Source of the DNA: Acholoe squamosa
Lineage: Eukaryota > Annelida > Polychaeta > Phyllodocida > Polynoidae
Length of the DNA: 64,000 nucleotides
Direction of reading: 5' to 3'
Assembly (NCBI GenBank): GCA_949317995.1
Contig: OX439051.1
Coordinates: forward strand, 39,869,250 to 39,933,249
This document shows positions 42,880 through 55,864 of the stretch, one piece after another. Position 1 is the stretch's first letter. Each line of letters opens with the position of its first letter. Both the position numbers and the translations under genes were made by a program. A model generated the notes under the pieces. It had not been told where the DNA came from and did not search any database. It saw only the letters and a list, made by a program, of their open reading frames with translations.

Positions 42880-44970
42880 AGTCACCATATGGCAGCTACA
42901 TGCAAACATTTGAGCAGCCATTTTCTCATTTCCTTCAGGCCAACATCGATCACCTCAGCTGGTTGTACACAGGACATGTCTGGCAAGGACATAGTATCCG
43001 GGTGCACTAGCTATAGTCTTCGACCCAGATCCCTTTTTTCTTTACCTTTCTGGTTTAAAGGCCCCAAACCATTTCTCAGTCTATCCTCTGTCTTGCATTT
43101 CCCTCCACATTATACTATACTTCCTTCCTTTCTGACCCTGCTTCACCTTTTTCCATTGAACAACATTTTCCTCATTTTTTCGGCTCCTCCCCTTCGCTCC
43201 TACCAACCAACAATATCCCGCTCCAGTTTGCAAACCTTCTTACCAATGTATATATTTTCTTAATCACTAGAAACAATACATTGGGGATTTATAGGTCCTG
43301 TTGGGTGTCTGACTGACTCTATGAATTACACATCCCTGGATATCTCTTGCAGACTATCCAATCTCATGATCCATGACCCTTATTGGATCTATAGTGATAG
43401 CCAACTGCCCCATAACCTGTCGGATATTGCTGAATCTTCCTCTATTTATCTCCCTTCTGTATGTTCCTTGGGTGTGAGTTGAATACAATGTTATCATTAT
43501 CCTATCACATCACGCTACCATCAGAATCCTTCCTGGGATGCTGGGGTTAGTTATGGTCAATGATCAAGGTAGTTAATGGATTAAAGGTAAGGGGAGCAGG
43601 AAGAAAGTATATATTTTCCTTAGGCTAAGAACGCAATTCCAAATGCCCTGTAATGAGCATGATTCTCGATAACATATGTTATCTGCTACGTAAAAGTCCA
43701 AGTACTAATTCTAAAAACATAGTAACTTGGGCTTGACAAAGAGTCACTGCTGTCACCGTTATCAATCATATGTGGGTTTTACTGCTACCTAAATTCTTGA
43801 AAAAAAAAACAAAAAAACAATTCATGACTACCATTAAGACTTATGCTAATCAAATACTAATGTATGTAATTTCAACGTGATCTGTAGCATCTAAATCCCT
43901 TTCTTCCACAGCAAACTCAAAAACTGAATAAGAGCAATGACCTCAAAACGCCATTTGATTTCATTATTATGAAAGTAATTCATTTAGGGAGAAAGTCGTC
44001 CTTACTTATTAAAACATGTCGTTTGTGTATCCATGTTTTAGTATCCCTATTGGCAATGTCTAAGCTGGAAAAGGACATTGTCAGTAATGAGTAATATAAG
44101 ATGTAATAACAAAAATACCCATAAAGATCATACACTGTTTTGAAGGCAATCCCATTAATACAGATTCAGAAGGGCTTGCAAATAAAGGGAAAGAGACAAA
44201 TGACCTTTCTTTATCATTTCAGAAGTAATAATGATTGCCCCCGGATCATTATGACATGTATTGTATTACCCCGAGAAAGGTTGTGAGTGAGTGAGTAATA
44301 GATGTTTAACGCCATTTCAACAGCTAAGGTCATATTGATGGCGAGAACGACATTACACAATTTCACAGAGGAATGTGTCAGTGCCTGCGCATATGTGCAC
44401 CACACACATCCTGAGGGGATAGATAGGAAAGACTAGAAGTAGACCCTTTTAAGTGGGCTAGGGAAGCCCGGAGAAAGGTTGTCCTTTTACCATCTGGCTC
44501 TGTTGAAGTGGACAAAATGTATGCTGGACTACCCCCTTTTGGAGCTCCATTTTCCTCATTGATTAGAGCAAACAGAATTAAAGATAAAGCAGATAAAATC
44601 TGCTCTCCTGGCCGCACATATGCCAGATTTCCACTGTTAATTGAACAAAACGATCCACCAGAAAACTCACATTCATAGCTCTAAAATATGGTTGCAATCA
44701 TGTGATACATAAAATAGGGGGAACCGTGATGAAAAGGATAAAAAATCTAAAACAAAATATACTATATAATTGAAAAATATGGATCTCCCTGAATTTATTC
44801 CTACCAGGCTATATTCCTCCCTCTCCTCCCACATTACTTTATTATTCTGCCCACCAGGTGGTCTCTAAGTATGACACCCTGCACCCGTCCCCTTCTCTAC
44901 TGCCACCTCCCTTTTCCGTCCCTGTATCTAATTATATCAGTGACCTTTGAGTTATGGTGACTGGCATCTT
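42880..44970. repeat. c-d-e module, copy 3 (unit 2)
   Basis: c at 42,880-43,000, d at 43,310-43,440 ('ccaatctcatgatccatgac'), e at 44,820-44,970. This copy aligns with copy 1 of unit 1. The 132-codon plus ORF at 42,865-43,263 spans c but its frame is not kept in copy 1. Confidence 0.75.
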
Positions 44971-45193
44971 CCTGCTTATGCAGAATTTATGGGCAATGAG
45001 GGAGACCGTCCAGCAACTAATGGACCCAACTTGGACTCTGGGATATCTGAACTATGTTGTAAGCTTTTGTGGCACTGAGTGTGCAAGGTCTGAAAAGTCC
45101 CATTTGGCTAGATGGTGGTGCCAGACTGTTTTAGCCAAATGATGAGATGACGATCCGTTATGGGTAGGAATTGGTGTCCAGTCTGTCTGAACT

Positions 45194-46556
45194 GTGGGGT
45201 GTTTCAGAAGCCAGACTTAATAATGAACATTAAATATCTGTTTCTAAAACTGTTGGCCTCTAAACTTACAACTGCAACCATTCTTATCTCTGACCAGTCG
45301 TATCTCAGTTGTTAGCTATAACTTTATGTGTTTCAGAACAAGATATGACTAGAGTTATAACTACAGTTATAAATACTTATGACCAGTCTGTGACCAGTGG
45401 CTGGTGTTTCTAGAGGCCAATCTGTGTGGACCTGTTTCATCCACATCAAACAAGAATTATTTAGTTTTCATTGGGGAGAAAAACCCCTGTGGGTTCTGCA
45501 TGTTTAGCATATATCATACCTCTTTTCTTATTACTTAATATCTTCTTCTAGACCTTCAAATCAAAGAAAAGAATTTCCTTGTGCTATGGTTTGGTACAGT
45601 TCACTCTTAAAACAGTCATAACTTTACAGTTTACAACAGGTCATCACTATAGTGAGATTACTATAGTAGGTGACTATAGTATGTTATATATAGTGCAGCT
45701 GCCACTAAAGTTACAGTTGCTTCCCCCTTGTCATACATGCCTACGTCATGGCCGGCGCACACAGGCTTGGAGGAGCTGGATTGCTGAGCAGCCAGTGGTA
45801 TTTGGCTGTTTCAGGTACACTTGTACTCATCATAACACATCATTCCACATGTGTATCCAAATTCTTTTTATCCATTTTTTGCCTGTAGGCCTACCCTAAA
45901 CACACCAAGCACTCCACATATATACAAGATCTCCACATATCTAAACCCTCTCCCCTCCATTTAATATGTATAGCCAGTAGGCTAGGCTGGTGGCTTAGTC
46001 CCCCAGGGAGTGTTTTCTTTTAATGGGGGGCGGGGGTATAAATGATCACAGGTGTGGCCCCAAAAACCTTTCCCTTAAAACATAGGTATGGTACAGTACA
46101 GTGGGGGTCAGGGGCATGGGAAGCACTTTCAGAGTGGGTGGGACCAGGGGGTTTTTCTGCAATTTTTGACCTCCCTTTGCTTGACTTTTCAGTTTTGACC
46201 TTTTGAGGAGTTGGCCAAAAGTGGGCGGGGGGACATGTCCCCCCTGTCTCCCCTGCTTTCCAGGCCCATAGGGGTGGAGCAGCTGAAAAAGTGTGAGGGA
46301 TGAGCTGGGAAAATTATAGTATGATTTTTATTCTGATTTCTACATAATCTAGGCCTATAGTCAAACCTGAGACTTACAACCGATATCTGTTTCACAACAA
46401 CATTAGATATAGTTCTAATTTTAAGTAATAAAATCAGTAACATGATAATGATCGTTTAGAAACACCTGTGGTTATAAGCCTACAATCACTATTAAAACTG
46501 CAATAGTATCTTCTTATGACTGGTTGTAATCATTATCTGCTTCTGAAACACCCCAC
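45194..46556. mobile_element. DNA transposon remnant with 18-bp TIRs (GTGGGGTGTTTCAGAAGC)
   Basis: GTGGGGTGTTTCAGAAGC (45,194-45,211) is mirrored exactly at 46,539-46,556. Weaker inverted similarity continues inward ('gatatctgtttc' types, 'gactggt' types). In unit 1 the flanks join directly: 'gtctcagctatagtgtaagttttatgatagct' at 27,941-27,972 matches the two sides in unit 2. The interior has only short chance ORFs and a G-rich tract (46,024). No clear target duplication, so the superfamily is undecided. Confidence 0.75.
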
Positions 46557-46950
46557 TCTAGTGGGAGTTTTACGATAGCTAGGAGTGAGTGGAGGGACCA
46601 TAGGGTCATTTAACTTCAACAATCCTAACAAGATATTTTGTCACCAGTCTATGAACGTCATACTAGTATAGTGAATGGCATTAGGGCCTGTGTGTAAGTA
46701 TGTATCACATAAACAAGCTTTGTTAAGATGCCTTGCCAATCATTTCTGTACCTGAATTTACAGTCTTCTTCTGATGAAATTGTAGACTACATCAGTGGTT
46801 TCATGTTTGCCTCATGTTAAAAAAAATGCATATGAATGGTAGAAATTCAAAGTGAAAAAATGGATTATGTACTATTTCTCTCTCAAATAATGTTGTTCTG
46901 CATTGGCTTGCTAAAAAAGACAAATACATCTTTTCAGAAAGATTATTAAT

Positions 46951-48592
46951 GATAGTGTATACCCCCCTCGTATTAACATTTTCTGAATATTAAATTGCAT
47001 ATAACTATTTTTATGAATTTCAAAAAGAGATTTACCTATTATACCTCATTTTGACCACAGATTTTATTTCTTTCAATTTCCTGGCATTAGAAGGTTGTTT
47101 ACTAGGGATGGAATGCTAATGGAACAAAAACATTCTTTTTTACGGACGGCCATATAGGGTGGAATATCATTTAAATTGATGGCTTTGATGATTTAAATGT
47201 AATCTAGAGAAGATTTACTAGGGAAGGGTGTCTCATTTGATAAAAATTTCAATTGTTAAGGTCTACAGGGGTTGCCAAAGGAAGAAAATCCCGGTTTTTT
47301 CAGGATTTTGTGAATTTCCTCATTTTTTCATATTTTTCTACTTCTCTCTAGCCCTTAATAATTGGAATATCCACTGAATGAGACACCCTTCCCTAGTAAA
47401 TTATTTCTATAGATCTTCTCACCAAGTATGGGCCTGAAAACTTAAAGTTTCCCTGACTTGTTTTGAAAGGTCATTAATGATTTCCCAACCAGTCAAGCTG
47501 CAAAATTGATCTAGATATTAGGTAAAAGCTAAGATAAAGGGCTACTGGAATGTAGGATCATTTCTTCAAAATTTTGAAAGTCATATGACTAGTTGCCATG
47601 GAACATGTGTACATGGGAAGTCCACAGAAGTTGTTAAACAAAATTCCGCTTCATTTGAGACTATTTTGATAACTGTAGCACCTTTAATTTCGAAAATATC
47701 CATCATCAAACAGGCTCTTAGATTGTCGGAAATTGCCATTTTTCACGAGAACCTACCCTCAGAATCATCCAGACACATTCTTCTCTTTCAAATACATCAA
47801 ATCCTCACTCAAGTGATTGCTCAGACACTGAGAGATTTGTCAAAAGAGTGCAAATATGTTGTATGACAATGATTGGACAGAAATGTTAAAATCTCTTAAG
47901 GGGGTTACACCTGTGGGTCATTAAGGTGGTGCAATGATGAGCCAGTAGCAAGGGCTACAACCCCAATGGGAGATGCAATGGTTTGGGGGATGGAGGTTCC
48001 CGAGGGGAAGGAATAGGCTTGTATTGGCAGCTGAGGGAACATTTTGGTTATCCCACTGAGTACAATCATAAGAAAACTTAGTACAATCACAAGAAATCTG
48101 ACCAAAATGCATCTCAAAAAAGTGCTTTTATTAAAACTACAAACTCTGTGTATAAACGACTTCTCTGCAACACATAATATGCTTCAAAAAATTGAAGATG
48201 TGGCAGTATATAGGCCTAAACAGGCCCCTACTGTGGGCTATTCCTATCATCTTTTATCTATTTAGCCCTAAAGATTAAATACTGGCCTCATTTCTCATCA
48301 ATTTTGCTTGGAAAAGATGTGCAAGGCTTCTCCTGTACATTTAAATCATCAAACCATCAATTTAAATGATATTCCACCATATAGGTCTGTCTGAAAAAAA
48401 GTAACATGAAAAAGAACGTTTTTTGTTCCATTAGCATTCTGTCCCTAGCAACAGGCCCTCTCATGCCTGGAAACTGAAAGAAACAAAATTTGTGGTCAAA
48501 GGTATAATAGGTTAATCTCTGATTGAAATTCATAAAGATATATGCAATTAAATATTCAGAAAATGTTAAAGAAGAGGGGGGTATACACTATC
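46951..48592. mobile_element. Element with TIRs of about 260 bp
   Basis: Arms 46,951-47,211 and roughly 48,332-48,592 are reverse complements with good similarity along their whole length. Outermost is GATAGTGTATACCCCCCTC; further in, 'tattatacct', 'gctaatggaacaaaaa', 'atatcatttaaattgatgg' and 'gatgatttaaatgta' match. 'TTAAT' occurs just outside both ends. The 1.1-kb centre holds a 93-codon ORF (47,585-47,866) without support. Long TIRs are found in Polintons, MuDR-like elements and foldbacks; the size suggests a non-autonomous form. Confidence 0.85.
47214..47400. mobile_element. Nested inverted repeat, perfect 24-bp arms
   Basis: Arms 47,214-47,237 and 47,377-47,400 are exact reverse complements (core 'tagggaagggtgtctcatt'). 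The 187-bp unit sits at the inner edge of the left long TIR of the 46,951 element, so it is either a nested MITE or part of that element's internal structure. Confidence 0.8.
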
Positions 48593-48859
48593 CTTAATGC
48601 AACACTCAGCTCTTAAAACTAAATAGGTGATCATCAGCTAAGAACACATTAATTAATTAATATTATGATGAAAATTATGGCCTAGATAATAATGATAGCT
48701 GGATTCATCTAAGAACTGATAACTAATCTCTCATCTCCAGCAGTTAACACAATCTAAGTACCTTTCTATATACTAGTGATTAGCAGAGCAAAAGCTAAAT
48801 GGACTTGTTTGAGAATTATCTGACCTTTGGTAACATTACTAACAGACTTTAGCATTTGG

Positions 48860-50930
48860 TGCCCCACATCTTCCCATCAACCATATGCCAGCTACCCGCA
48901 AACATTTGAGCAGCTATTTCCTCATTTCCTGCAGGCCAGCATCGATCACTTCAGCTAGTTATACATAGGACAAGATTGGCAGGAACACGGATCCTGGGGG
49001 ATGTAGTGTTGTAGACCATAACAGAGCTTTCTCGTCCTTTCCAAATCTAACCGTCTCATACATCTGCCTTAAGCACTTCTTAGTATGTAAGTCTCTCTCA
49101 TTGTAAAACCCTTACCTGCCCATAACCACAAAAAAAAACACTCCAACGGGAAGCTGGTTTGTTATCGAAACATCCATTTTTCAAATTTTCCTTCTTCGCA
49201 ATGATCTTATGAGAATATACTACTAAGTGTCCAATCGTGGTCTTGTTTGGTATAAAATTAAGATGTGTGGTAATGCAGTAAGCTAATTATAACCAGGGTT
49301 TTGAAAAATTCAAAATGTCCTCAGACTTCTAACAAATGAAATGTATGTTCTCACCCATGGACAGGATCAGTTCAATGTCCTAGATCATCTAATGGGAAAG
49401 GGGTGGAAATGGTTTGGTATTTTTGAAAGTGGCCTTTATCTGATATGCCCTCAATTACTGTATGGCATTGAAAGATGGGTCAAGGGTGTCTGGCTGACCA
49501 CAAAGACCCCCCCCCCCTAGACAGCACAATCAGGCTGTCCCATCTGCTGCCTCATGAACTGTATTGGATCTGCAGTCATAGCCAGCTGTACCATACCTTG
49601 GGTGAAATTGTAGATCCCATTTATGTATATACCCCGACCATTCCCTGTATTTTGGCTGTATACCAATTTAGTCAGTACCCAGTAGTCACACAACTGCACA
49701 ACGACAATGGGATGACAAACGGTGCTGTGACCAATAAACAAGCCTAGGTGTTGTTCAGTTTAATACTGTAGTCAGGGAAACATTGAAAGAAAATTTCCCT
49801 CTAGCTATAAAAAAAAAAACTTCTCAGTTCATCTTCTAAGATACTTAGCAACGGTGAATCATTGCACTTCATAATCATCTGGACGTCGTAATTAGATAGG
49901 ATATATAACTGAAAAGGAACTATTCATATCCAATCGTATATCCTATCTATATTCCGAATATATTTCTAAATAGAAAAGAAGATATTTTCACCCTCTGCCT
50001 ATTCACCTGTAAAAAAATGCATGCCTTGCCACAAGTCCATTATCATTTAATTTAGGGGATGGGAAGTAATGGACAAGCCCTTAGGGGTGGTATGTATGGT
50101 TCTTCAATAGGTTTTTTATCTTTTAATTATGGCATAAGGAAGTGAAACAGTCTTGTGAGTGTTAATTATGGCTATAGACAAGAATATTTCAAAATGACAA
50201 AAATGTATAGTCACTAATCCTAGTTCATTATGGGTAAAAGGATATAAGGGTAACTGTTGTGTGATACATGTGTGTGATATGTGGATGCTCATTACATTTC
50301 TATTCACTGGTTGGTAGAAATGAAGGGCTAATATCATTACCACTGTATAGTTCCCTACTGGGACCCCAAAAAACCAATATGGCTACCTGTGGGGTGTGTG
50401 ACACTGTGTGGTACTGCGAGAGAGAGGTTGACCCCAAGGGGTCAGGAGGTAGGACACCTCCACAAACACAGTGACCAGTGAGGTCCCAGGTGGGATTTAC
50501 ATGTACTAGTAACCTCTGTCATATACATAATTATAATTAATGCACACATAGATTATAATACAAATAAAATGACCAAAAAAACGAGTGACAGGTTTATAAA
50601 TGGTAAAACTACTAGCACCTAGCACTCACTCTCCAAGCAGTTCTTGCCTGTGATTAAATCAGAGGCAATCTCTCATTATTCTATACATTGGTAATATCAA
50701 AATGTCATCAGATAAGCAGAAATTCACCTGACTGATGGTAAGCGAACAAATTCTGTACCCGCATAAACCTTGCTGTTTTCCATTCCACCAAAGGTGCCCC
50801 ATACTGTACATCCATTATGACACTGTGACACCCCTGTACCCATCCCTTTTCTCCAACTGTCTCCCGTCCCCATCGCCAATACCTCATCATATCACATGCC
50901 CTTTGAGTTATGGTGGGTAGCAATTTTCTG
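48860..50930. repeat. c-d-e module, copy 4 (unit 2)
   Basis: c at 48,860-49,000, d at 49,490-49,640, e at 50,785-50,930. It is the uninterrupted counterpart of unit 1 copy 2, and supplies the empty site for the LINE-bearing insertion. A poly-C run (49,508-49,518) lies in d. Confidence 0.75.
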
Positions 50931-52099
50931 CATACGGAAATGGGCAATGACGCAGGCCAATCAGCACCTAGTTGCGAGGTTTTGTAGGGTCCTATTCTGC
51001 CACAGGATGGTGTCAGACTTTGTTAGAGCCAAATGATGAGATGATATACATTACCCGAGCCCCGTCTACAGTGATTGTAAAAAAACACTATAGAAGGGTC
51101 TGGTCTCTCTGCTGTCTGAGCTGTGGGGAAGGTATCATTGAATGGTAACTGGGAAATTGTGAACAGACAAACAGATAAGGACATTCAGATATGTGGATAC
51201 AAACTGTTGATCTATTGATAAAACATTATTGATAAATGCCCTCCAGATTATCTATTATATCCAGATTATTATATATTGGACTGCAATTTGTCATCCTTGT
51301 GGATACCAAAATAATCAATTTCTAGATTTCCTTTGCTTTGACTCTCATGAAATGAATCTCTGGGGCCAAAGGGAAGGCAATCCTGCTCCTTTAAATGTTT
51401 TAACAGTTCTCAAACCTACATTTTATAATGAAATTTTATAATGATGAAAAGTACAAAGAGATTCCATGTTATGTGCCTTTCAAAAGCTATGTTACCGGTA
51501 GAGTACAACCCATAGGTCTGTGCTCAATCATTGCTCATTAGCAGTGCCATAACCTAGTTACAAGTCAGTTTAAATTGAATGAGTTTGGCTGAGGATCAGG
51601 CAAGCATCCTTGTCAATGGAGATAGAAAGAGAACTTAAAAAGAGACTGGTTATTTCTAATGACTGTAGGTATGTCCTGGTGATACCTTAGTTTACTACAT
51701 GTGTACAGGCCTAGTTATAATTCTTTTGGGGTTGGTTGGCATGATAGCCCATACTTTCAAATGAAGTACTTCCTTAAATGCCACATTGACATGTATCCTT
51801 TGAAGGCCAAATAATTATTTTTTGAATACCCAAATTCCTTGCTTCGGTATTGATGTTATTCATTCCGTAGGATTTCTAACCATTATCAGACGTCTGTAGG
51901 TAATCTTTTCACATAGTCTTGAGAAAGCGACTTTACTTTGCTTTACTTTGGGCAACATCAGTGTCGGGGTGAGCAACAGACATTAGGGCTGTATGTGGTA
52001 GATATCATCTAGCAAAAAGATTCATGTCATGTTTGTAGAAGATGTTCTTCAACATTATGATATGGTTTGGCTTTCCTTAACTTTTTTCGATATAATTCT

Positions 52100-53180
52100 T
52101 GAATAGGGTCTAATTTAGAAACACATTGAATCCTGGCGCCCACTCTGGACCATCAGTCAAGATTTGATTAAAGTGTAACCTGAGTAGAATGAATAATGAA
52201 AACAAGTGGGTCCATGTTTTATCACTTTGGTGGTGGTGTATTTAGGTAGCAGTAAAGCCCCTGGTATTGTTATTATGGTACTATCAATGTAGCCTTTTAG
52301 CCATGCTCACCTCATTATGGATTTAGGGTTAGTGCTGGGCCTGTCACATTGCCACCAGCCATGTTTATTAATCATAGGCTCCTTTCCTACACTCTCTACA
52401 CACATGTCTACAGGAGGGACTTTACCCACTCCAAGTGGATACAGAGCTTTGAGTCAATGTTGAAAGATTCATAGATCAAGGTTAACCAAACAGTTCTCAA
52501 TATTGAGTCACATGCTCTATTTATGCACTGGGGTTTTCTGGCTTGAATAAGTGCTCCAAATCTTTTGCAAATTTCAACTTGAGATTGTAAAAAGAGACTG
52601 GCATTTCCTTTAAATTTCCTCTCTTTTTTTTGGCAGAATGCCCTCTTTATTCAATCTTAAATCATTCTACAATCATTGAGTTTTGGTAGTGAGCGAATGA
52701 TCGCCACTAATCCATCTATCTAAATCTTGAAGATGAAATCTTTGTAATATAAACCTGTTGTGAGAGGGCTCAAGGGCGCCAATGCACTGCCAAAAACCGC
52801 CACTGCCTCTATTCTTAATCCAAGCTAAGAGAGATTTCTACTAATTAATGAATGAAAATGTAGCAAAAATACTATATCACACATGCCTCACACCACACCA
52901 CAGCTATACTTATATCCTGAACATTACCCATATTGAAGTAGGATTAGTGACTATAGTTTTCTTTTTATGATCTTGCAATGTTCCTGTCTATAGCCCTAAT
53001 TAACACTCCTGAGGACTGTTACATTACCCTGGGCCCTGAATGAAGGATAATACACGTATAGCATAACCATAAGCAGTAACACTTCTGGGGTATCTTCAAT
53101 TAGTTTCCAATTCCCTAGATTGAATGACAATGTACTTGTGCTAGGAGAGAGAGGGTGAAAATATTTCTTCTCCAGGCAGC
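52100..53180 (-). repeat. Third duplication copy, inverted half
   Basis: Its reverse complement matches 34,240-35,300: 'tagtcactaatcctacttcaatatgg' types at 34,493, 'ggagtgttaatta..gctatagacaggaac' at 34,439, 'aagaatagaggca' at 34,536, element g at 35,090. The inversion breakpoint lies between 53,180 and 53,210. Confidence 0.8.
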
Positions 53181-53209
53181 TCTATATTCCAGTCTCTTAC
53201 TCCAGACCA

Positions 53210-54530
53210 AGTGTTAGACGTAGATGAGAATAGTGAATTTACTTTATTTCACTTTAAAATATCATACATTATGTGTGTTGCAATTCACTTGATAATAGCA
53301 ACAGCCAGGGCCGTGAATAAAGGGAGATGCAACCTCCATAATTATGTCAGGAACAGTCCTCTAACTAATGCTCGGAGATATCCACAATACAAAGCACTAA
53401 AATGTATAAGCATTTTGATGAAATTATGGTATGGAAATGTCAATAAACAAATTATAAGGGATGCCCATGAAAGGAAAAGCTTTGTTAACTGGATCCAATT
53501 TATATTGTATATAATAATATTTAGATTTAGTGAATTTTATCTGTGGTTTTTTTCTATTGCGTCATTCATAAATAGTACTACCAAGCAACTTCATAGATGC
53601 ATTATAATCATTTCATTCAAAGATTTTCTGATCAGCATAATTCGGTTAATAATCAAACCAGGGCAGTACTACCTTTTACAGATAAAACTACCTATATTCT
53701 AATCCACAGATATTGCCCAATACTCTACATCCATTATGTCTTAATTCTTTGTCACAGGCGGTCTATGGCTGTGACACCCCTGTACCCCTTCCCTTCCCCC
53801 TGCTGTCTGCCATCTCTATCTCCAATACCTAATCACATCACATGACCTTTGAGTTATGATTGGTTGCACTTTCCTGTGAATGGGCAATGAGGCAGGCAAG
53901 TCAGCACCTGACACTCGCTGCTGAGTTTTTGTAGGGTCCTATTCTGCCACAGGGTGGTGTCAGACTATGTTATAGCCAAAAGATGAAAGACCATATACAA
54001 GCCCCGTCTATAGTGGTTGTCACAATCATTATAGAAGAGTCTTGTCTCTTTGCTGACTAAGCTGTGGTGAAGGTATCCTTGTATCTGGGTAGTTGTGAAC
54101 AGGCAAACAGAAAAGGACATTCATATGTGGTTACAAGTGTTGATATACCATAACTGAGAAATGCCCACCAGACTATCTCACATATCGGACTGTACTATCT
54201 CATACTTGTGGATACCAAAATAATCAAATTTTAGATCACCTTTGTATTGGCTCTCATGAAACAAATTTCAAATTTCCTGGTCTTTTTTGTTATCTGGACA
54301 ATTCTCATTTGAACCCTACATTCTATAATGAGATTTTATAACGATGGGAAGTAAAAGATATTCTATAAGATGTGCATTTCAAAGGCCATGTTACCTCTTT
54401 TACTAATAGGCTGTGGCCCATAGCTCTGTACCCATCCATTGCTCATTAGCAGTGACCTAACTCAGTCAGTTTGAATTGGATGAGTTTGGCTGAGGATCAG
54501 GCAAGCTTCCTTGTCATTGGAGGTAGGAGC
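53210..54530. repeat. Third duplication copy, direct half
   Basis: It matches 35,350-36,200 and then 37,340-37,690 in order, including element e at 53,745-53,880, and skips the 36,364-37,233 transposon. The 163-codon ORF at 53,211-53,702 overlaps it but is closed by stops in the unit 1 counterpart. Confidence 0.8.
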
Positions 54531-54540
54531 AGAGCTTAAA

Positions 54541-54545
<5 letters not shown>

Positions 54546-54597
<52 letters not shown>
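54546..54597. repeat. (GA)n microsatellite
   Basis: About 26 pure GA dinucleotides at the end of the third duplication copy, followed by a short poly-G. Confidence 0.98.
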
Positions 54598-54599
<2 letters not shown>

Positions 54600-54605
<6 letters not shown>

Positions 54606-55860
54606 CAGAAAGAAAGACAGAGGGGGGGGGACAATACTTTCTCAAAAATTAGGTTAAAATGGTGTACATATCTGCAATCTTTTACCAGCACCCCCTAAAT
54701 CCACCCAATACCCTTGCAAGAAGTGTCAGCTACCTCAAGCAAAGAGGCGTATCTAGAACGTGATATTTTAGGTACAGGAAGCCGACTTGAACCTCAGTAA
54801 GGATAAACTCCCAACACCCACTTTACATGCAATAGTGGTCCACACCACAATAACTTACCCCTGATTAATGATCACAGCTATGCCCCTCAATATAGTATAC
54901 ACTATACTGTAAAAACAGAGTTTAGGGATTGGACACAAGTGTTTAGAAATGAAACACTTTCTTGTCCCACTTTTCTCAATACCTCGTTTGTGCTAAACAC
55001 ATGTTATGTTACTTCAGTATTAACCAGGTGTATAAATGCTTAATAGAAGCATCCAATTTTCATGGTTTTTGGTAGGCTTTGTATGAAATAAAAGGAATCT
55101 TGCAAACTGATCAACACAGTAGGAAGATTGTCAACTTGATAATTAATATGACGTCACAATTGGTCAAATGCATCACACTTTCTGATAATTGACTCTACAT
55201 CACTGATCACCGAGGACAATTGCTACTCATAACTTTTGATAGAGCCTGTGTATATATTTAATTTGATAATTGGCATCAAATACCAAAGTATCGTACATGA
55301 TATAGTTAAAATCTACGCTTTTGTATTGTAATTAGGAACCTGTTTGTAACAGCCTCCATGCTGAACCAATGCTCCATCTGGATTTAATTTGTTTTCTTCA
55401 GTTATATATACTCACCTGTAATTCATAATATTTGGAGTGCGAATACCCTGCTTAATCCAGCATCATAGTAACATTTTTATTGGCTTGCAATAGAATCGGC
55501 TTGAATTTGTTTAGCATTTCAAGGCTCAAACGAAATATTTCTGTTACAAAGCACACATCGTATAATATGTTGTCAGTGTATCTTCTTTTGGATGCAGGCT
55601 ATTTCAATCAACTTGGCAAATACCAGGTAAAGCTTTTTCATGAATTCCACACATACGTCTTAAATGTATGACCCTTTACTTTAAAATCCTCCCTGTATCC
55701 CCTTAACAACATTCCTCATATATGTGTGTATGTTCTTCAACAAATGAGTTGTGAAGGTATTCATTTTTGACATTTGATATTTATTTTGAGAATCTTCGCT
55801 GCATCTTCCCAGGCACTGCTTCTATTAGAACCAACCCCTTTGGCTCCCCTACTCATTCAC
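54600..55860. other. No gene seen
   Basis: Contains a possible decayed relative of the 36,364 element (about 54,908-55,020, 'actgtaaaaacagagtttag' and several 'gtttag' motifs). Only short unsupported ORFs otherwise. Confidence 0.4.
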
Positions 55861-55864
55861 TATT

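Larger units (their letters stand above)
38250..51920. repeat. Segmental duplication unit 2
   Basis: Collinear partner of 19,310-38,050, starting directly where unit 1 ends, so the two are in head-to-tail tandem. It lacks the 20,198, 22,504, 28,690-33,060 and 36,364 insertions. It carries its own: tRNA-like pair (39,583-39,976), 40,802-41,150, 45,194-46,556 and probably 46,951-48,592. Divergence is high enough that ORFs are not conserved. Confidence 0.85.

Noticed and set aside
42865-43263. 132-codon plus ORF over element c
   Set aside because: The frame is not maintained in the other four copies of element c.
47585-47866. 93-codon ORF inside the long-TIR element
   Set aside because: No domain, no promoter or splice support, and its composition is not distinctive; probably chance.
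53211-53702. 163-codon plus ORF
   Set aside because: The homologous stretch in unit 1 (35,350-35,700) has several stops in this frame, so the open frame is chance.
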